Shown: piece by piece, positions 54,548 to 64,000 of the stretch | Numbering within the stretch: position 1 is the stretch's first letter | How the letters are laid out: each line of letters begins with the position of its first letter | NCBI GenBank assembly: GCA_946529215.1 | Contig: CAMMZC010000002.1 | Span: forward strand, 62,001-126,000 | Reading direction: 5' to 3' | Origin: an uncultured Clostridia bacterium | GTDB lineage: Bacteria > Bacillota > Clostridia > TANB77 > CAG-508 | DNA: 64,000 bases | The notes under the pieces: generated by a model | What the model saw: only the letters and a program-made list of their open reading frames with translations | Database searches by the model: none | What the model was told of the DNA's origin: nothing | Translations under genes and position numbers: made by a program

Positions 54548-55285
54548 ATGATAAAAGCTTATGCAAAAACAGATATAGGAAAGGCTAGAGACATAAATGA
54601 AGACAGCTTTTATATTACAGAAGACCCATTAAATAATATTCAACTTTTTATTTTAGCAGATGGAATGGGAGGATGTAATGCAGGAGAGGTTGCAAGCAAA
54701 CAAGCAATTATAAGTGCAAAAAATTATATAGAAAACAATTTTGAAGATACTCCAAAAGACAAAGATAGTCTTATTCAATTAGTTGCAAGTAGTTTGGAAT
54801 ATGCAAATATGGTTATATATGAAGAATCAAAAAAAGATAAAAATTTAGAGGGAATGGGTACTACTTTAGAAGTTTGTTTAATATATAATAATAGAGCATT
54901 TATTGGACATATTGGAGATAGTAGAATTTATAGAATTAGAAAAGATTTTATAAGAAAACTTACTCAGGATCATAGTTATGTACAAAAACTTGTACAAGAT
55001 GGAACCATAACAAAGGAAGAAGCGGAGCATCACCCAAAAAAGAATATGCTTATGAAGGCATTGGGAGTAAATGCTTTTGTAGAACCAGATGTAATGGTTA
55101 AAGGCTTTCAAAAAGGTGATATTTTAATTATTTGTTCAGATGGTCTAACAAATATGGTTGATATAAATGATATTTATAAAGCAGTTAATGATAATTTCGA
55201 AATTGCTACAAAAGAGTTAGTTGAATTAGCAAATAAAAATGGTGGAATAGATAATATTACTATTATTACTATAAAGAATTTGTAA
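54548..55285 (+). CDS. PP2C-type Ser/Thr phosphatase
   Basis: A 245-residue metal-dependent phosphatase, the usual partner of the PASTA kinase. Metal-binding motifs: DINEDSFY (14-21), FILADGMGGCNAGEVAS, GHIGDSRIYRI, SDGLTNMV and GGIDNITIITI. Starts after AGAGGTG and lies 67 bases upstream of the kinase. The rlmN and rsgA genes that commonly flank this pair are not present here. Confidence 0.93.
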   Translation: MIKAYAKTDIGKARDINEDSFYITEDPLNNIQLFILADGMGGCNAGEVASKQAIISAKNYIENNFEDTPKDKDSLIQLVASSLEYANMVIYEESKKDKNLEGMGTTLEVCLIYNNRAFIGHIGDSRIYRIRKDFIRKLTQDHSYVQKLVQDGTITKEEAEHHPKKNMLMKALGVNAFVEPDVMVKGFQKGDILIICSDGLTNMVDINDIYKAVNDNFEIATKELVELANKNGGIDNITIITIKNL

Positions 55286-55352
55286 TTTGCTTATATATTC
55301 AATAAAATAAGATTTTATATATACAAGAGAGAGAAAGGAATGGAAATAATAA

Positions 55353-57332
55353 ATGGATTTAGAAGGTAGATTGTTAGGTAATAGATATGAAATAATCGAA
55401 AAAATCGGAAATGGCGGAATGGCTATGGTATTTAAAGCTAAAGATCAAGTTTTAAATAGATTTGTGGCTATAAAGATATTAAGAGATGAATTCACAACAG
55501 ATGAAGAATTTATCAAAAGATTTTCAATTGAAGCACAAGCAGCAGCAAGTATAACTCATCCAAATATAGTCTCTGTATTTGATGTAGGAAATGAAGGAAA
55601 TCTATATTTTATTGTTATGGAATTAATTAAAGGAAAAACTTTAAAAGAAATAATAATAGAAGAAGGTGGAGCTCTTCCTTGGAAATGGTCTACAAATATA
55701 GCTATACAAATAGCTTCAGCACTTGAGACAGCACATAGAAATAATATAGTTCATAGAGATATTAAACCACATAATATTATTATTACAGAAGATGGAATTG
55801 CAAAAGTAACAGATTTTGGAATTGCAAAAGCGGTTTCAAATTCTACTATAACAGCATTTGGTTCTACAATCGGTTCTGTACATTATTTTTCACCTGAACA
55901 TGCAAAAGGTGGATATACAGATAGCAAGTCAGATATTTATTCATTAGGTGTTGTAATGTACGAAATGCTTACAGGTAGAGTTCCTTTTGATGCAGATACT
56001 CCTGTATCTGTTGCATTAAAACATATGCAAGAAGAACCTGTAGCGCCAATAGAAATAAATAAAAAAATTCCATCATCTTTAAATGATATTATTTTAAAAG
56101 CTATGAGAAAAGACCCAACTCTTAGATATCAAAGTGCTACAGAAATGTTAAAAGATTTAAACAGAGCATTAAAAGATCCAGATGGTGATTTTGTAGATAA
56201 TTCAAATTATTCGCCAAGAGATGGCGCTACTAGAGTTATACCTACTATTAATAATGAAGAAATAAGAAGCGAAAGAATCCAAACTGAAAAAAAGCAAAGT
56301 TTTTTAGTAAGACATAGTAAATTAGCTGTTTTCTTGGGGATTATAATTCTTTTCTTTTTAAGCATATTTGGAACAAATTTATTTTTAAAACTTACTAAGC
56401 CTAAAGAAACAGCAATTCCAAATTTAATTGGAATAACTAAGGAAGAAGCAGAAAAAGCAATTTTAGATAGCAATCTAGTTGTAGGTGAAGTAAAAGAAGA
56501 ATTTAATACTGATGTGGAAAAAGGTAATGTTATTTCACAAGACCCTGCATATAGAGAAAACTATAATATTAAAGAGGGAACTACAATAAATTATGTAGTA
56601 AGTTTAGGAGTAGAGGAAACTACAGTTCCAAAAGTTGTTGGAAAAACAGAACAAGAAGCAATTCAAGCTTTAGAAGAAGCTAAACTTAAATATGAAATAA
56701 AAGAAGAAAATAGCAAAAAAGTTGAAGCAGGTTATGTTATAGAGCAAGAAACTGATGCAGATAAAACAGTAAATGCAGGAGATACAGTTGTTATTCATAT
56801 AAGCAAAGGTGTTAAGAAAATCACTGTACCTTCAGTTCTTGGTAAATCAGAAAAAAATGCAACAAAAGAGCTTAAAAATGCTGGATTTAAAGTTATTACA
56901 ACAACTGAGGAAGATACTTCTAAAGATAATGACAAAGTTCTTAAACAAAGCATAGATGCAGGAACTGAGGTGGAAGATGGAAGCACGATTACTATTACAG
57001 TAAATAATATTGTGCAAACAAAAACTGCAAATTTAACAATTAATGTAAAATCTATATTAGGTAATGATATTGTATATGAAGATGTAACTACTGGAGAAGA
57101 TGAAAATGTTACAACGACAAAAGTTCCTAAAAATGTTAGAGTAAAAATAATAGTAAATGAAGAGACTCCAATATATGATAAAATGACAGATCCTACAATG
57201 ACAAATTTAGCACAACCAGTTACAGGAAAGGGAACAGTTACAGTAAAAATACTAATCGATGGAATTTTATATAATACTACACAAATTAATTTAGCTGAAA
57301 CAAAGAAATTAACAATTGACAAAAGAAATTAA
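55353..57332 (+). CDS. prkC: PASTA-domain Ser/Thr protein kinase (PrkC/Stk1 type)
   Basis: A 659-residue membrane kinase that senses muropeptides or cell-wall fragments. The kinase domain occupies 1-270: the glycine loop IGNGGMAMVFKA, VAIKIL lysine, HRDIKPHNI catalytic loop and DFGIAKA. A membrane helix (about 323-345) is followed by three PASTA repeats (TAIPNLIGITKEEAEKAI, TTVPKVVGKTEQEAIQAL, ITVPSVLGKSEKNATKEL). The C-terminus is an extra beta domain (about 560-659) rather than a fourth PASTA. The number of PASTA units varies among species. Normal partner of the upstream phosphatase. Confidence 0.94.
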   Translation: MDLEGRLLGNRYEIIEKIGNGGMAMVFKAKDQVLNRFVAIKILRDEFTTDEEFIKRFSIEAQAAASITHPNIVSVFDVGNEGNLYFIVMELIKGKTLKEIIIEEGGALPWKWSTNIAIQIASALETAHRNNIVHRDIKPHNIIITEDGIAKVTDFGIAKAVSNSTITAFGSTIGSVHYFSPEHAKGGYTDSKSDIYSLGVVMYEMLTGRVPFDADTPVSVALKHMQEEPVAPIEINKKIPSSLNDIILKAMRKDPTLRYQSATEMLKDLNRALKDPDGDFVDNSNYSPRDGATRVIPTINNEEIRSERIQTEKKQSFLVRHSKLAVFLGIIILFFLSIFGTNLFLKLTKPKETAIPNLIGITKEEAEKAILDSNLVVGEVKEEFNTDVEKGNVISQDPAYRENYNIKEGTTINYVVSLGVEETTVPKVVGKTEQEAIQALEEAKLKYEIKEENSKKVEAGYVIEQETDADKTVNAGDTVVIHISKGVKKITVPSVLGKSEKNATKELKNAGFKVITTTEEDTSKDNDKVLKQSIDAGTEVEDGSTITITVNNIVQTKTANLTINVKSILGNDIVYEDVTTGEDENVTTTKVPKNVRVKIIVNEETPIYDKMTDPTMTNLAQPVTGKGTVTVKILIDGILYNTTQINLAETKKLTIDKRN

Positions 57333-57361
57333 AAAGTAATACAAGAGAGTAATTATATTTT

Positions 57362-57385
57362 GGGCTTACCATAAAAGGTGAGCCC
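57362..57385. other. Hairpin between the kinase and valS genes
   Basis: GGGCTTACC / GGTGAGCCC with a 6-base loop. On the forward strand it is followed by CTCTAAAAAAA instead of T's, so it is a poor forward terminator; on the reverse strand it would have a T-run. It could be a structured leader of valS. No T-box motif was seen. Confidence 0.5.
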
Positions 57386-57421
57386 TCTAAAAAAATCTTA
57401 CAATGTAAAGGGATGATTTTA

Positions 57422-60079
57422 ATGAAAAAATTAGAAGGAACATATAATCCTAAAGAATTTGAGCAAGAATTATATCAAGAATGGGAAGAAAAAGGATATT
57501 TTAAACCAAGTATGGACAAAACAAAAGAGCCATATTGCATAATGATGCCACCTCCAAATGTAACAGGAAAACTACATATGGGACATGCCCTAGATGCTAC
57601 TATTCAGGACTCATTAATAAGAACAAAAAGAATGCAAGGATATGATTGTTTATGGCTTCCAGGAACAGACCATGCTGCAATTTCTACAGAAATGAAAGTT
57701 GTTCAAAAATTAAAAGAAGAAGGAAAAACAAAACAAGAAATAGGTAGAGAAAAATTCCTAGAAGAAACATGGGATTGGACACGAAAATTCGGTGGAATAA
57801 TTCAAGAACAACAACGTAAGATAGGATGCTCATGTGATTGGGATAGAAATAGATTTACTTTAGATGATGGGATGAGTGAAGCTGTTTTAGAACAATTTGT
57901 TAAATTATATAATAAAGGACTAATTTACAAAGGTACTAGAATGGTAAATTATTGCCCAAGTTGCAAAACTTCTATATCTGATGCAGAAGTTGAATATAAA
58001 GAAGAAGCATCTCATTTGTGGCATATCAGGTACCAAATAGTTGGAGAACCAGGAAAATATATAGAAGTTGCCACTACAAGACCTGAAACAATGCTTGGAG
58101 ATACAGCAGTTGCAGTTCATCCAGATGATGAAAGATATAAATCAATAGTTGGAAAGAAATGTATTTTACCTTTAATGAACAAAGAAATTCCAATTATAGC
58201 AGATGAATTTGTAGAAAAAGAATTTGGTACAGGTTGTGTTAAAATTACACCTGCACATGATATGAATGATTATCAAGCAGGACTAAGACACAATTTAGAA
58301 ATAATAGAAGTTTTTGATGAAGATAATAATATGGGTGACTTATTACCAGAAGTAAAAGGAATGTCACAACTAGAAGCTAGAAAAGTTATTGTAGATATGC
58401 TAGAAAAATCAGGCAATTTAGTTAAAACAGAAGACTATACTCATAATGTTGCTAAATGCGAAAGATGTAAATCAACTTTAGAGCCTAAAGTTTCAATGCA
58501 ATGGTTTGTATCTATGAAAGATTTGGCTAAAAGAGCAGCAGACAGTGTAAGAGCAGATAAAACAAGATTTGTACCAAAAAGATATGAAAAACAGTATTTT
58601 AATTGGCTAGATAATATTCAAGATTGGTGTATTTCAAGACAATTATGGTGGGGGCACAGAATTCCTGCATATTATTGTGACGAATGTGGACATATTAATG
58701 TATCTAGAACAGCGCCTGAAAAATGCGAAAAATGTGGATGCACACATTTAACTCAAGATGAAGATACATTAGACACATGGTTTTCTTCAGCATTATGGCC
58801 ATTTTCAACACTTGGTTGGCCAAACACAGAATCTGAAGATTATAAAAGATTTTATCCAACAAATGTATTAGTTACAGGTTTTGACATTATTACATTCTGG
58901 GTTTCAAGAATGATGACACAAGGACTTGAGTTTACAGATGTTGAGCCATTTCAAGATGTTTTAATACATGGAATCATAAGAGATAGCCAAGGTAGAAAAA
59001 TGTCAAAAACACTTGGAAATGGTGTTGACCCATTAGAAGTAATAGAAAAATATGGAGCAGATGCTTTAAGATTTTCTGTTCTTTCAGGAACAACAATGGG
59101 AAATGATATTAAATATATGCCTGAAAAACTTGAACAAGCTTCAAATTTTGCAAACAAAATTTGGAATGCAGCTAAATTTATTTTAAATAATTTAGTGGAA
59201 GACAAAGACATAATAGAATTTGGAGAAAAGGCATATAACAATGAAAGCGGAAAGCATATTAATGAATTATTTGACATACAAGACAAATGGATAATAAATA
59301 AAATAGATAAATTAATTGTTGAGGTTACTCAAAATATAGAAAATTATGATTTAGGAATTGCAATAGATAAAATATATAGCTTTATTAGAGATGAATTCTG
59401 CGATTGGTATATAGAAATGAGTAAGACAAAATTATATAGTGATAATTATGAAGAAAAAGTTAAAACATGTTATGTTTTAATTTGGACTTTTGGCAAAGCA
59501 TTAAAATTATTACATCCATTTATGCCTTTTATAACATCAAAAATATATTCAAATTTATCTAAATTTATTGATAATAAAGAATTAATGATATCAAATTGGC
59601 CTACATGTAAAAATGCATTTGATTATGATAAAGAAGAAGAATTTGTTGAAAAAATTAAAGATATAATAGTTGAAATAAGAAATATTAGAGCCAAGATGAA
59701 TGTTCATCCATCAAGAAAAGTAGAATTAGTTTTTGTAACAGAAAAATATGCAAGAGAAATTGAGATTTGTAAAGAATTTATACAAAAACTGGGTTTTGGA
59801 AGCTGTGTTAAAGTTCAAGCAAATAAAACAGGAATTGCTGAAAATGCCATTTCAATAATAAGAGATGGAATTGAATTATATATGCCACTAGAAGGTTTAG
59901 TAGATTTAGAAGAAGAGGCTAAACGTAAAGAAGAAGAACGTAAAAAAATCGAATTCGAAATTGCCAGAGCTGAAAAAATGCTTTCTAATCCAGGCTTTAT
60001 AAACAAAGCTCCACAAGCTAAGATTGATGAGGAAAAAGCTAAACTTGAAAAATATAGAGAGATGTTAGAAAAACTTTAA
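57422..60079 (+). CDS. valS: Valyl-tRNA synthetase
   Basis: An 885-residue class I synthetase. The ATG at 57422 is chosen since GTAAAGG lies 9 bases before it; the ATG at 57413 directly follows that site. The HIGH motif (PPNVTGKLHMGHA) is at about residue 43, the CP1 editing domain follows, and the KMSK motif is DSQGRKMSKTLGNG (about 523). Cys pairs CERC and CDEC...CEKCGC form zinc-binding knuckles. The C-terminal coiled-coil arm (EEEAKRKEEERKKIEFEIAR) is typical of ValS. Confidence 0.96.
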   Translation: MKKLEGTYNPKEFEQELYQEWEEKGYFKPSMDKTKEPYCIMMPPPNVTGKLHMGHALDATIQDSLIRTKRMQGYDCLWLPGTDHAAISTEMKVVQKLKEEGKTKQEIGREKFLEETWDWTRKFGGIIQEQQRKIGCSCDWDRNRFTLDDGMSEAVLEQFVKLYNKGLIYKGTRMVNYCPSCKTSISDAEVEYKEEASHLWHIRYQIVGEPGKYIEVATTRPETMLGDTAVAVHPDDERYKSIVGKKCILPLMNKEIPIIADEFVEKEFGTGCVKITPAHDMNDYQAGLRHNLEIIEVFDEDNNMGDLLPEVKGMSQLEARKVIVDMLEKSGNLVKTEDYTHNVAKCERCKSTLEPKVSMQWFVSMKDLAKRAADSVRADKTRFVPKRYEKQYFNWLDNIQDWCISRQLWWGHRIPAYYCDECGHINVSRTAPEKCEKCGCTHLTQDEDTLDTWFSSALWPFSTLGWPNTESEDYKRFYPTNVLVTGFDIITFWVSRMMTQGLEFTDVEPFQDVLIHGIIRDSQGRKMSKTLGNGVDPLEVIEKYGADALRFSVLSGTTMGNDIKYMPEKLEQASNFANKIWNAAKFILNNLVEDKDIIEFGEKAYNNESGKHINELFDIQDKWIINKIDKLIVEVTQNIENYDLGIAIDKIYSFIRDEFCDWYIEMSKTKLYSDNYEEKVKTCYVLIWTFGKALKLLHPFMPFITSKIYSNLSKFIDNKELMISNWPTCKNAFDYDKEEEFVEKIKDIIVEIRNIRAKMNVHPSRKVELVFVTEKYAREIEICKEFIQKLGFGSCVKVQANKTGIAENAISIIRDGIELYMPLEGLVDLEEEAKRKEEERKKIEFEIARAEKMLSNPGFINKAPQAKIDEEKAKLEKYREMLEKL

Positions 60080-60099
60080 AATACAATATAAGATATAAT

Positions 60100-60145
60100 G
60101 CCTTACCCTCTGTTAATTTGCATGGTAAGGCTAATTTATTAAAAA
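60100..60145 (+). terminator. Weak terminator after valS
   Basis: GCCTTACC / GGTAAGGC with a 16-base loop followed by TAATTTATT. The 8-bp stem is perfect, but the T-run is poor. Confidence 0.5.
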
Positions 60146-60161
60146 AATATCAGAAAATTAC

Positions 60162-60190
60162 TTGCCAAACTAAAAAAAATAAAGTATAAT
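60162..60190 (+). promoter_or_regulatory. Sigma-A-type promoter
   Basis: TTGCCA and TATAAT with a 17-base spacer, upstream of the DUF1846 gene and the hairpin at 60198. Confidence 0.65.
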
Positions 60191-60197
60191 ATTTTTA

Positions 60198-60251
60198 TAG
60201 ATTAAAAAAAAACCAAATTTTTCGGTTTAGTTTTAATCTATTTTTATTTTG
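60198..60251 (+). promoter_or_regulatory. Terminator-like hairpin in the DUF1846 leader (possible attenuator)
   Basis: TAGATTAAAA / TTTTAATCTA with an inner AACC / GGTT pairing, followed by TTTTTATTTTG. It lies between a good promoter and the gene, so transcription might be attenuated here, or it may end a short leader RNA. Confidence 0.5.
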
Positions 60252-60334
60252 TATAATAGACAAAATCTATTATATAAATATAATATTCTATAATTTGATA
60301 TGCAAATAAATTACAGAAGGGAGTAATTGTAAAA

Positions 60335-61795
60335 ATGAACGAAATAGGATTTGATAGTGATAAGTATTTAAAAATTCAAAGTGAAAAAATTAAAGAAAGA
60401 ATAGAATTATTTGATAACAAGCTATATTTAGAGTTTGGTGGAAAAATATTTGATGATTACCATGCCTCAAGAGTTTTGCCAGGATTTAGACCAGACAACA
60501 AAATTAGATTACTAAAACAATTTAAAGATGATTTAGAAGTTATTTTTTGTATAAATGCTGCAGATATTGAAAAAAGCAAGATAAGAGCAGATTATGGAAT
60601 AAGCTATGAATTGGAACTTTTAAGACTAATCGAAAAATTACAAGGTCAAGATATTTTAATAAATAGTGTTGTTGTTACAATGTATCACGAAGGAAATAAT
60701 ATTTCTCATTTAGAGAAATTGCTACAAGAAAGAAATATAAAAATGTATATTCATAGACCAACAAAAGGTTATCCAGATGATGTTGAAACAATTGCAAGTG
60801 AAGAAGGATATGGGAGAAATCCATATATTGAAACAACAAAAAAATTGGTTGTTGTTACTGCTCCAGGCCCAAATAGTGGTAAACTTGGAACTTGTCTTTC
60901 TCAGCTTTATCATGAATATAAAAAAGGAGTTAAAGCAGGATATGCAAAATTCGAAACTTTTCCAGTATGGAATTTAAGTTTATTAGATCCTGTAAATATT
61001 GCTTATGAAGCTGCAACTGTTGACTTAAAAGATGTGAATATGATAGATCCATTTCATTTAGAAGCTTATGGAGAATCAGCTGTAAACTACAATAGAGATA
61101 TTTCTTCATTTCCTATTTTAAAAAATATTTTGATGAAAATTTCAGGTAAAGAAATATATAAATCACCTACAGATATGGGTGTTAATATGATTAAACAATG
61201 TATTATAAACTCAGAAGTTGTAAGGAGAGCTGCGATAGATGAAATAATTAGAAGATATTACAATACTTTATGTGATTACAAACAAAAGCTTTGCTCAGAA
61301 GATACAGTAGAACAATCTAAATCTTTAATGGATAAATTAGAGCTTTCTCTTTTAGATAGAGATGTTGCAAGAGTTGCAAATGAAACTGCTAAAGAAAAAG
61401 GTGCTAGTGTTCTAGCTATAAAATTAAATGATGGAAAAATTATAACAGGAAAAGAATCAAAAATTCTAAGTTGTACAAGTGCAGCATTTTTAAATGCTAT
61501 TAAGGAAATTACAGGAATTCCAGATAAAGAATATTTACTTTCACCTTCAGTTTTAGATGGAATATATAAAATGAAACAAAAAACATCATATAATACAGCA
61601 TATTTTTTAAATTTGTCAGAAGTATTAATAGCTTTAAGCATTTGTTCAGTAACAAATCCTATTATAGAAAAGGCAATTAATGAACTAGAAAAGCTTAGAG
61701 GTAGTGATGCTCATTGTAGTTATATATTAGACAAAAGTGAGCAAAATGCTTTAAAAAATTTAGGAATAAATTTAACATGTGAACCAAGAATGTAA
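60335..61795 (+). CDS. DUF1846-family protein
   Basis: A 486-residue cytoplasmic protein of the DUF1846 family, recognised by FGGKIFDDYHASRVLPGFRPDNK near the start, the TAPGPNSGKLGTCLSQLYHEY P-loop-like segment (about 170), ETFPVWNLSLLDPVNIAYEAAT and the C-terminal SEVLIALSICSVTNPI. Structures of family members are known but the cellular role is not established. Starts 12 bases after AAGGGAG and is followed after 16 bases by pyrG, probably in one transcript. Confidence 0.88.
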   Translation: MNEIGFDSDKYLKIQSEKIKERIELFDNKLYLEFGGKIFDDYHASRVLPGFRPDNKIRLLKQFKDDLEVIFCINAADIEKSKIRADYGISYELELLRLIEKLQGQDILINSVVVTMYHEGNNISHLEKLLQERNIKMYIHRPTKGYPDDVETIASEEGYGRNPYIETTKKLVVVTAPGPNSGKLGTCLSQLYHEYKKGVKAGYAKFETFPVWNLSLLDPVNIAYEAATVDLKDVNMIDPFHLEAYGESAVNYNRDISSFPILKNILMKISGKEIYKSPTDMGVNMIKQCIINSEVVRRAAIDEIIRRYYNTLCDYKQKLCSEDTVEQSKSLMDKLELSLLDRDVARVANETAKEKGASVLAIKLNDGKIITGKESKILSCTSAAFLNAIKEITGIPDKEYLLSPSVLDGIYKMKQKTSYNTAYFLNLSEVLIALSICSVTNPIIEKAINELEKLRGSDAHCSYILDKSEQNALKNLGINLTCEPRM

Positions 61796-61811
61796 GAAGG
61801 GAAGATGATCG

Positions 61812-63416
61812 ATGAATACAAAGTACATATTTGTTACAGGTGGAGTTGTATCAGGATTAGGAAAAGGAATAACAGCGGCGTCATTGGGAAGACTTTTAAA
61901 AAATAGGGGATATAAAGTTACAATACAAAAATTTGACCCATATTTAAATGTAGACCCAGGTACGATGAGTCCTTATGAGCATGGAGAGGTTTTTGTAACT
62001 GATGATGGTGCGGAAACAGATTTAGATTTAGGACATTATGAAAGATTTATAGATGAGAATTTAACAAAAAATTCTAGTATTACTATGGGGAAAATTTATT
62101 CTAATGTAATAGAAAAAGAAAGAAAAGGAGATTATTTAGGAAAGACTGTACAAGTAATTCCACATGTTACAAACGAAATTAAAGAAAAAATTTATAGTTT
62201 TGAAAATACTGACATAGATATAGTAATAACTGAGATTGGTGGAACTATTGGAGATATTGAGGGTCTTTCTATAATAGAAGCAATAAGACAAGTTGGACTT
62301 GAAAAAAATCCCGAAGATGTGCTATATATTCATGTAACTTTGCTTCCATATATAACAGGCTCAAACGAGATAAAATCAAAACCAACACAACATTCTGTAA
62401 AAGAATTGCAGAGTCTTGGAATAAAACCTGATATTTTGGTATGTAGAAGTGAAATGGAAATTCCAGAAACAGTTAGAGAAAAATTAGCATTATTTTGTAA
62501 TGTAAGAAAAACAAGTGTTATTCAAAACTTGACGGCAGATTGTTTATATGCGGTTCCTCTTATGCTAGAAAAAGAAGGACTGGGTAGAGAAGTATGTAAT
62601 CATCTTAAATTAGATAGCTTTGTACCTGATAATTCTGAATGGTCAGAAATGATCGAAAAAATTAGAAACATAAAAAAAGAAGACAGAGCAACAATTGCGA
62701 TAGTTGGCAAATATGTAAGATTAGAAGACTCATATATTTCTGTTATAGAAAGCTTAAGACATGCAGGTTTTGCAAATAATATAAATGTTGATATAAAACT
62801 AATTGATTGCGAAAGAATAACAAAAGATACAGTGCAAGGTATTTTAAAAAACTTAGATGGAATTATAGTTCCAGGCGGATTTGGAAATAGAGGAATAGAA
62901 GGAAAAATAGAAACAATAAAATATGCAAGAGAAAATAATATTCCTTTTTTAGGAATTTGTCTTGGAATGCAAATGGCAGTTGTTGAATTTGCAAGAAATG
63001 TTTTAGGACTTTTAGATAGTAATTCTGCTGAATTTAGTTCTACAACGCAAAATCCTGTTATTCATATTATGGAAGAGCAAAAAAAGGTTAATAAAAAAGG
63101 TGGAACGATGCGTCTTGGAAGCTATCCATGTGTTTTAAAAACAGGAACACTTGCTTCAAAAATATATGGTAGAGAAAAAATAGAAGAAAGACATAGACAT
63201 AGATTTGAATATAATAATGATTATAAAGAAAGACTAGAAAAGGCTGGATTAATATGCTCAGGAACATCTCCTGATGGAAATTTGGTAGAAATAGTAGAAA
63301 TAAAAAATCATCCATATTTTATAGCATCACAATTTCATCCTGAACTAAAGTCAAGACCTAATAGACCTTCACCTTTGTTTATTGGACTTGTTAAAGCAGC
63401 AAAATTAAAAAAATAA
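61812..63416 (+). CDS. pyrG: CTP synthase
   Basis: A 534-residue enzyme that aminates UTP to CTP with glutamine and ATP. The N-terminal synthetase domain has [41 protein letters not shown] and [10 protein letters not shown]. The class I glutaminase domain has [12 protein letters not shown], the nucleophile Cys in FLGICLGMQ and the His-Glu pair in [11 protein letters not shown]. Normal length. In many Firmicutes pyrG is attenuated by a C-rich 5' transcript; no such run was seen here before the start (AAGAAGGGAAG). Confidence 0.97.
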   Translation: MNTKYIFVTGGVVSGLGKGITAASLGRLLKNRGYKVTIQKFDPYLNVDPGTMSPYEHGEVFVTDDGAETDLDLGHYERFIDENLTKNSSITMGKIYSNVIEKERKGDYLGKTVQVIPHVTNEIKEKIYSFENTDIDIVITEIGGTIGDIEGLSIIEAIRQVGLEKNPEDVLYIHVTLLPYITGSNEIKSKPTQHSVKELQSLGIKPDILVCRSEMEIPETVREKLALFCNVRKTSVIQNLTADCLYAVPLMLEKEGLGREVCNHLKLDSFVPDNSEWSEMIEKIRNIKKEDRATIAIVGKYVRLEDSYISVIESLRHAGFANNINVDIKLIDCERITKDTVQGILKNLDGIIVPGGFGNRGIEGKIETIKYARENNIPFLGICLGMQMAVVEFARNVLGLLDSNSAEFSSTTQNPVIHIMEEQKKVNKKGGTMRLGSYPCVLKTGTLASKIYGREKIEERHRHRFEYNNDYKERLEKAGLICSGTSPDGNLVEIVEIKNHPYFIASQFHPELKSRPNRPSPLFIGLVKAAKLKK

Positions 63417-63451
63417 TTAATAATTATGTTTCTGCTTGGAAAGGAAAAATA

Positions 63452-64000
63452 ATGAATTTAGACTTAATTTCAAAATATTTTATATTGTTTATAATGTATT
63501 CATCAGCTGGTTGGCTAGTAGAAACTTTATGGGTTGCATGGTGCAACAAAAAAATAGTAGATAGAGGTTTTTTAATTGGACCATATTGCCCAATTTACGG
63601 CTGTGGAGCGTTACTTATAATTGTTTTTTTACAAAGATTTTCATATAGTCCATTATTATTGTTCTTAATTACTTTGATTGTTTGTGGGGGATTAGAATAT
63701 TTTGCAAGCTGGATTATGGAAAAAGTTTTTAAGGCAAGATGGTGGGATTATAGTAATGAAAAATTTAATTTAAATGGTAGAATATGTTTGCGCAATTTAG
63801 TAGCTTTTGGAGTAATGGGATTAGCTGTAGTTTATATAATTAATCCATATTTTGAAAAATGGGTTGAGCTTTTAGATGAAAAATATACTATTGAATTAGG
63901 TTTTATTTTATGGACAATTTTTATTGTAGATCTAGTTGTATCAACAATTGTTGTATATGGATTTAGAAAGGTTACAGAAAAAGTAAACAAAGAAGCTGTT
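63452..64000 (+). CDS. CmpB/putative ABC-transporter type IV membrane protein (partial)
   Basis: At least 183 residues, running off the right edge. Starts after AAAGGAA. Multi-helix membrane protein with the motif SSAGWLVETLWV, RGFLIGPYCPIYGCGALL and a W(W/D)YS segment, typical of the family annotated as putative ABC-transporter type IV or CmpB. Family function is poorly defined. Missing the C-terminus. Confidence 0.85.
   Translation, partial: MNLDLISKYFILFIMYSSAGWLVETLWVAWCNKKIVDRGFLIGPYCPIYGCGALLIIVFLQRFSYSPLLLFLITLIVCGGLEYFASWIMEKVFKARWWDYSNEKFNLNGRICLRNLVAFGVMGLAVVYIINPYFEKWVELLDEKYTIELGFILWTIFIVDLVVSTIVVYGFRKVTEKVNKEAV

Noticed and set aside
57362..57385. Forward terminator after the PASTA kinase gene
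   Set aside because: The stem is good, but it is followed by A's rather than T's on the forward strand, so it is reported only as a hairpin.
1..64000. A DGR reverse transcriptase, Avd protein or A-rich template repeat
   Set aside because: I looked for YxDD-type RT motifs and for an AAC-rich copy of the variable tails and saw none in the window.

Overview
The window looks like a chromosomal segment of a low-G+C Gram-positive bacterium, most likely an uncultured clostridial lineage. The evidence is the strong A+T bias, AGGAGG-type ribosome binding sites, TTGaca/TATAAT promoters, a PASTA-type Ser/Thr kinase with its PP2C phosphatase, the remA-rpoZ-gmk cluster and the rimP-nusA-rnpM-infB-rbfA-nrnA-truB order. 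No rRNA, CRISPR array, phage or complete transposon was seen. One tRNA gene, tRNA-Glu(CTC), is present.

Left part (1-33.6 kb): an accessory, cell-surface region. Five intact or nearly intact genes and one stump begin with a type-IV-pilin-like N-terminus (GITLIALV...). Three of them end in a domain with the layout of a diversity-generating-retroelement (DGR) target: an FGE-sulfatase/C-type-lectin-like tail whose last 100-150 bases are much richer in G+C than the surroundings. Two of these three tails carry an apparent +1 frameshift inside the variable stretch. Between 4.4 and 20 kb lie operons for TasA/camelysin-like secreted proteins. They include three SipW-type signal peptidases with the catalytic residues and one homologue that lacks them. 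Embedded in the largest operon is a membrane-anchored McrB-type AAA+ ATPase followed by a DUF2357-like partner. A 2,682-residue glycine-repeat surface protein sits at 22.5-30.6 kb, followed by two tandem pilin-like genes that share an almost identical 377-bp start. Decayed mobile-element pieces (integrase N-terminus, TnpV C-terminus, a stem-loop repeat, a deleted AlbA_2/HTH gene) lie between these units.

Right part (33.7-64 kb): mostly core genes. They cover translation and RNA (rimP, nusA, rnpM, infB, rbfA, nrnA, truB, lysS, valS), regulation and nucleotides (remA, rpoZ, gmk, pyrG), signalling (PP2C, PASTA kinase), a site-2 protease, a transglutaminase-like protein, a DUF1846 protein, and several orphan proteins (280, 610 and 856 aa). 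The last gene, a CmpB-type membrane protein, runs off the right edge.

How it fits together: SipW-type peptidases are known to process TasA-like fibre subunits, and RemA (44.4 kb) is known in Bacillus subtilis to activate matrix operons. One reading of the window is therefore a locus for building and diversifying an extracellular matrix, with the McrB-like ATPase pair as an unexplained cytoplasmic motor. That reading is inference. No reverse transcriptase or template repeat for the DGR-like tails lies in the window.
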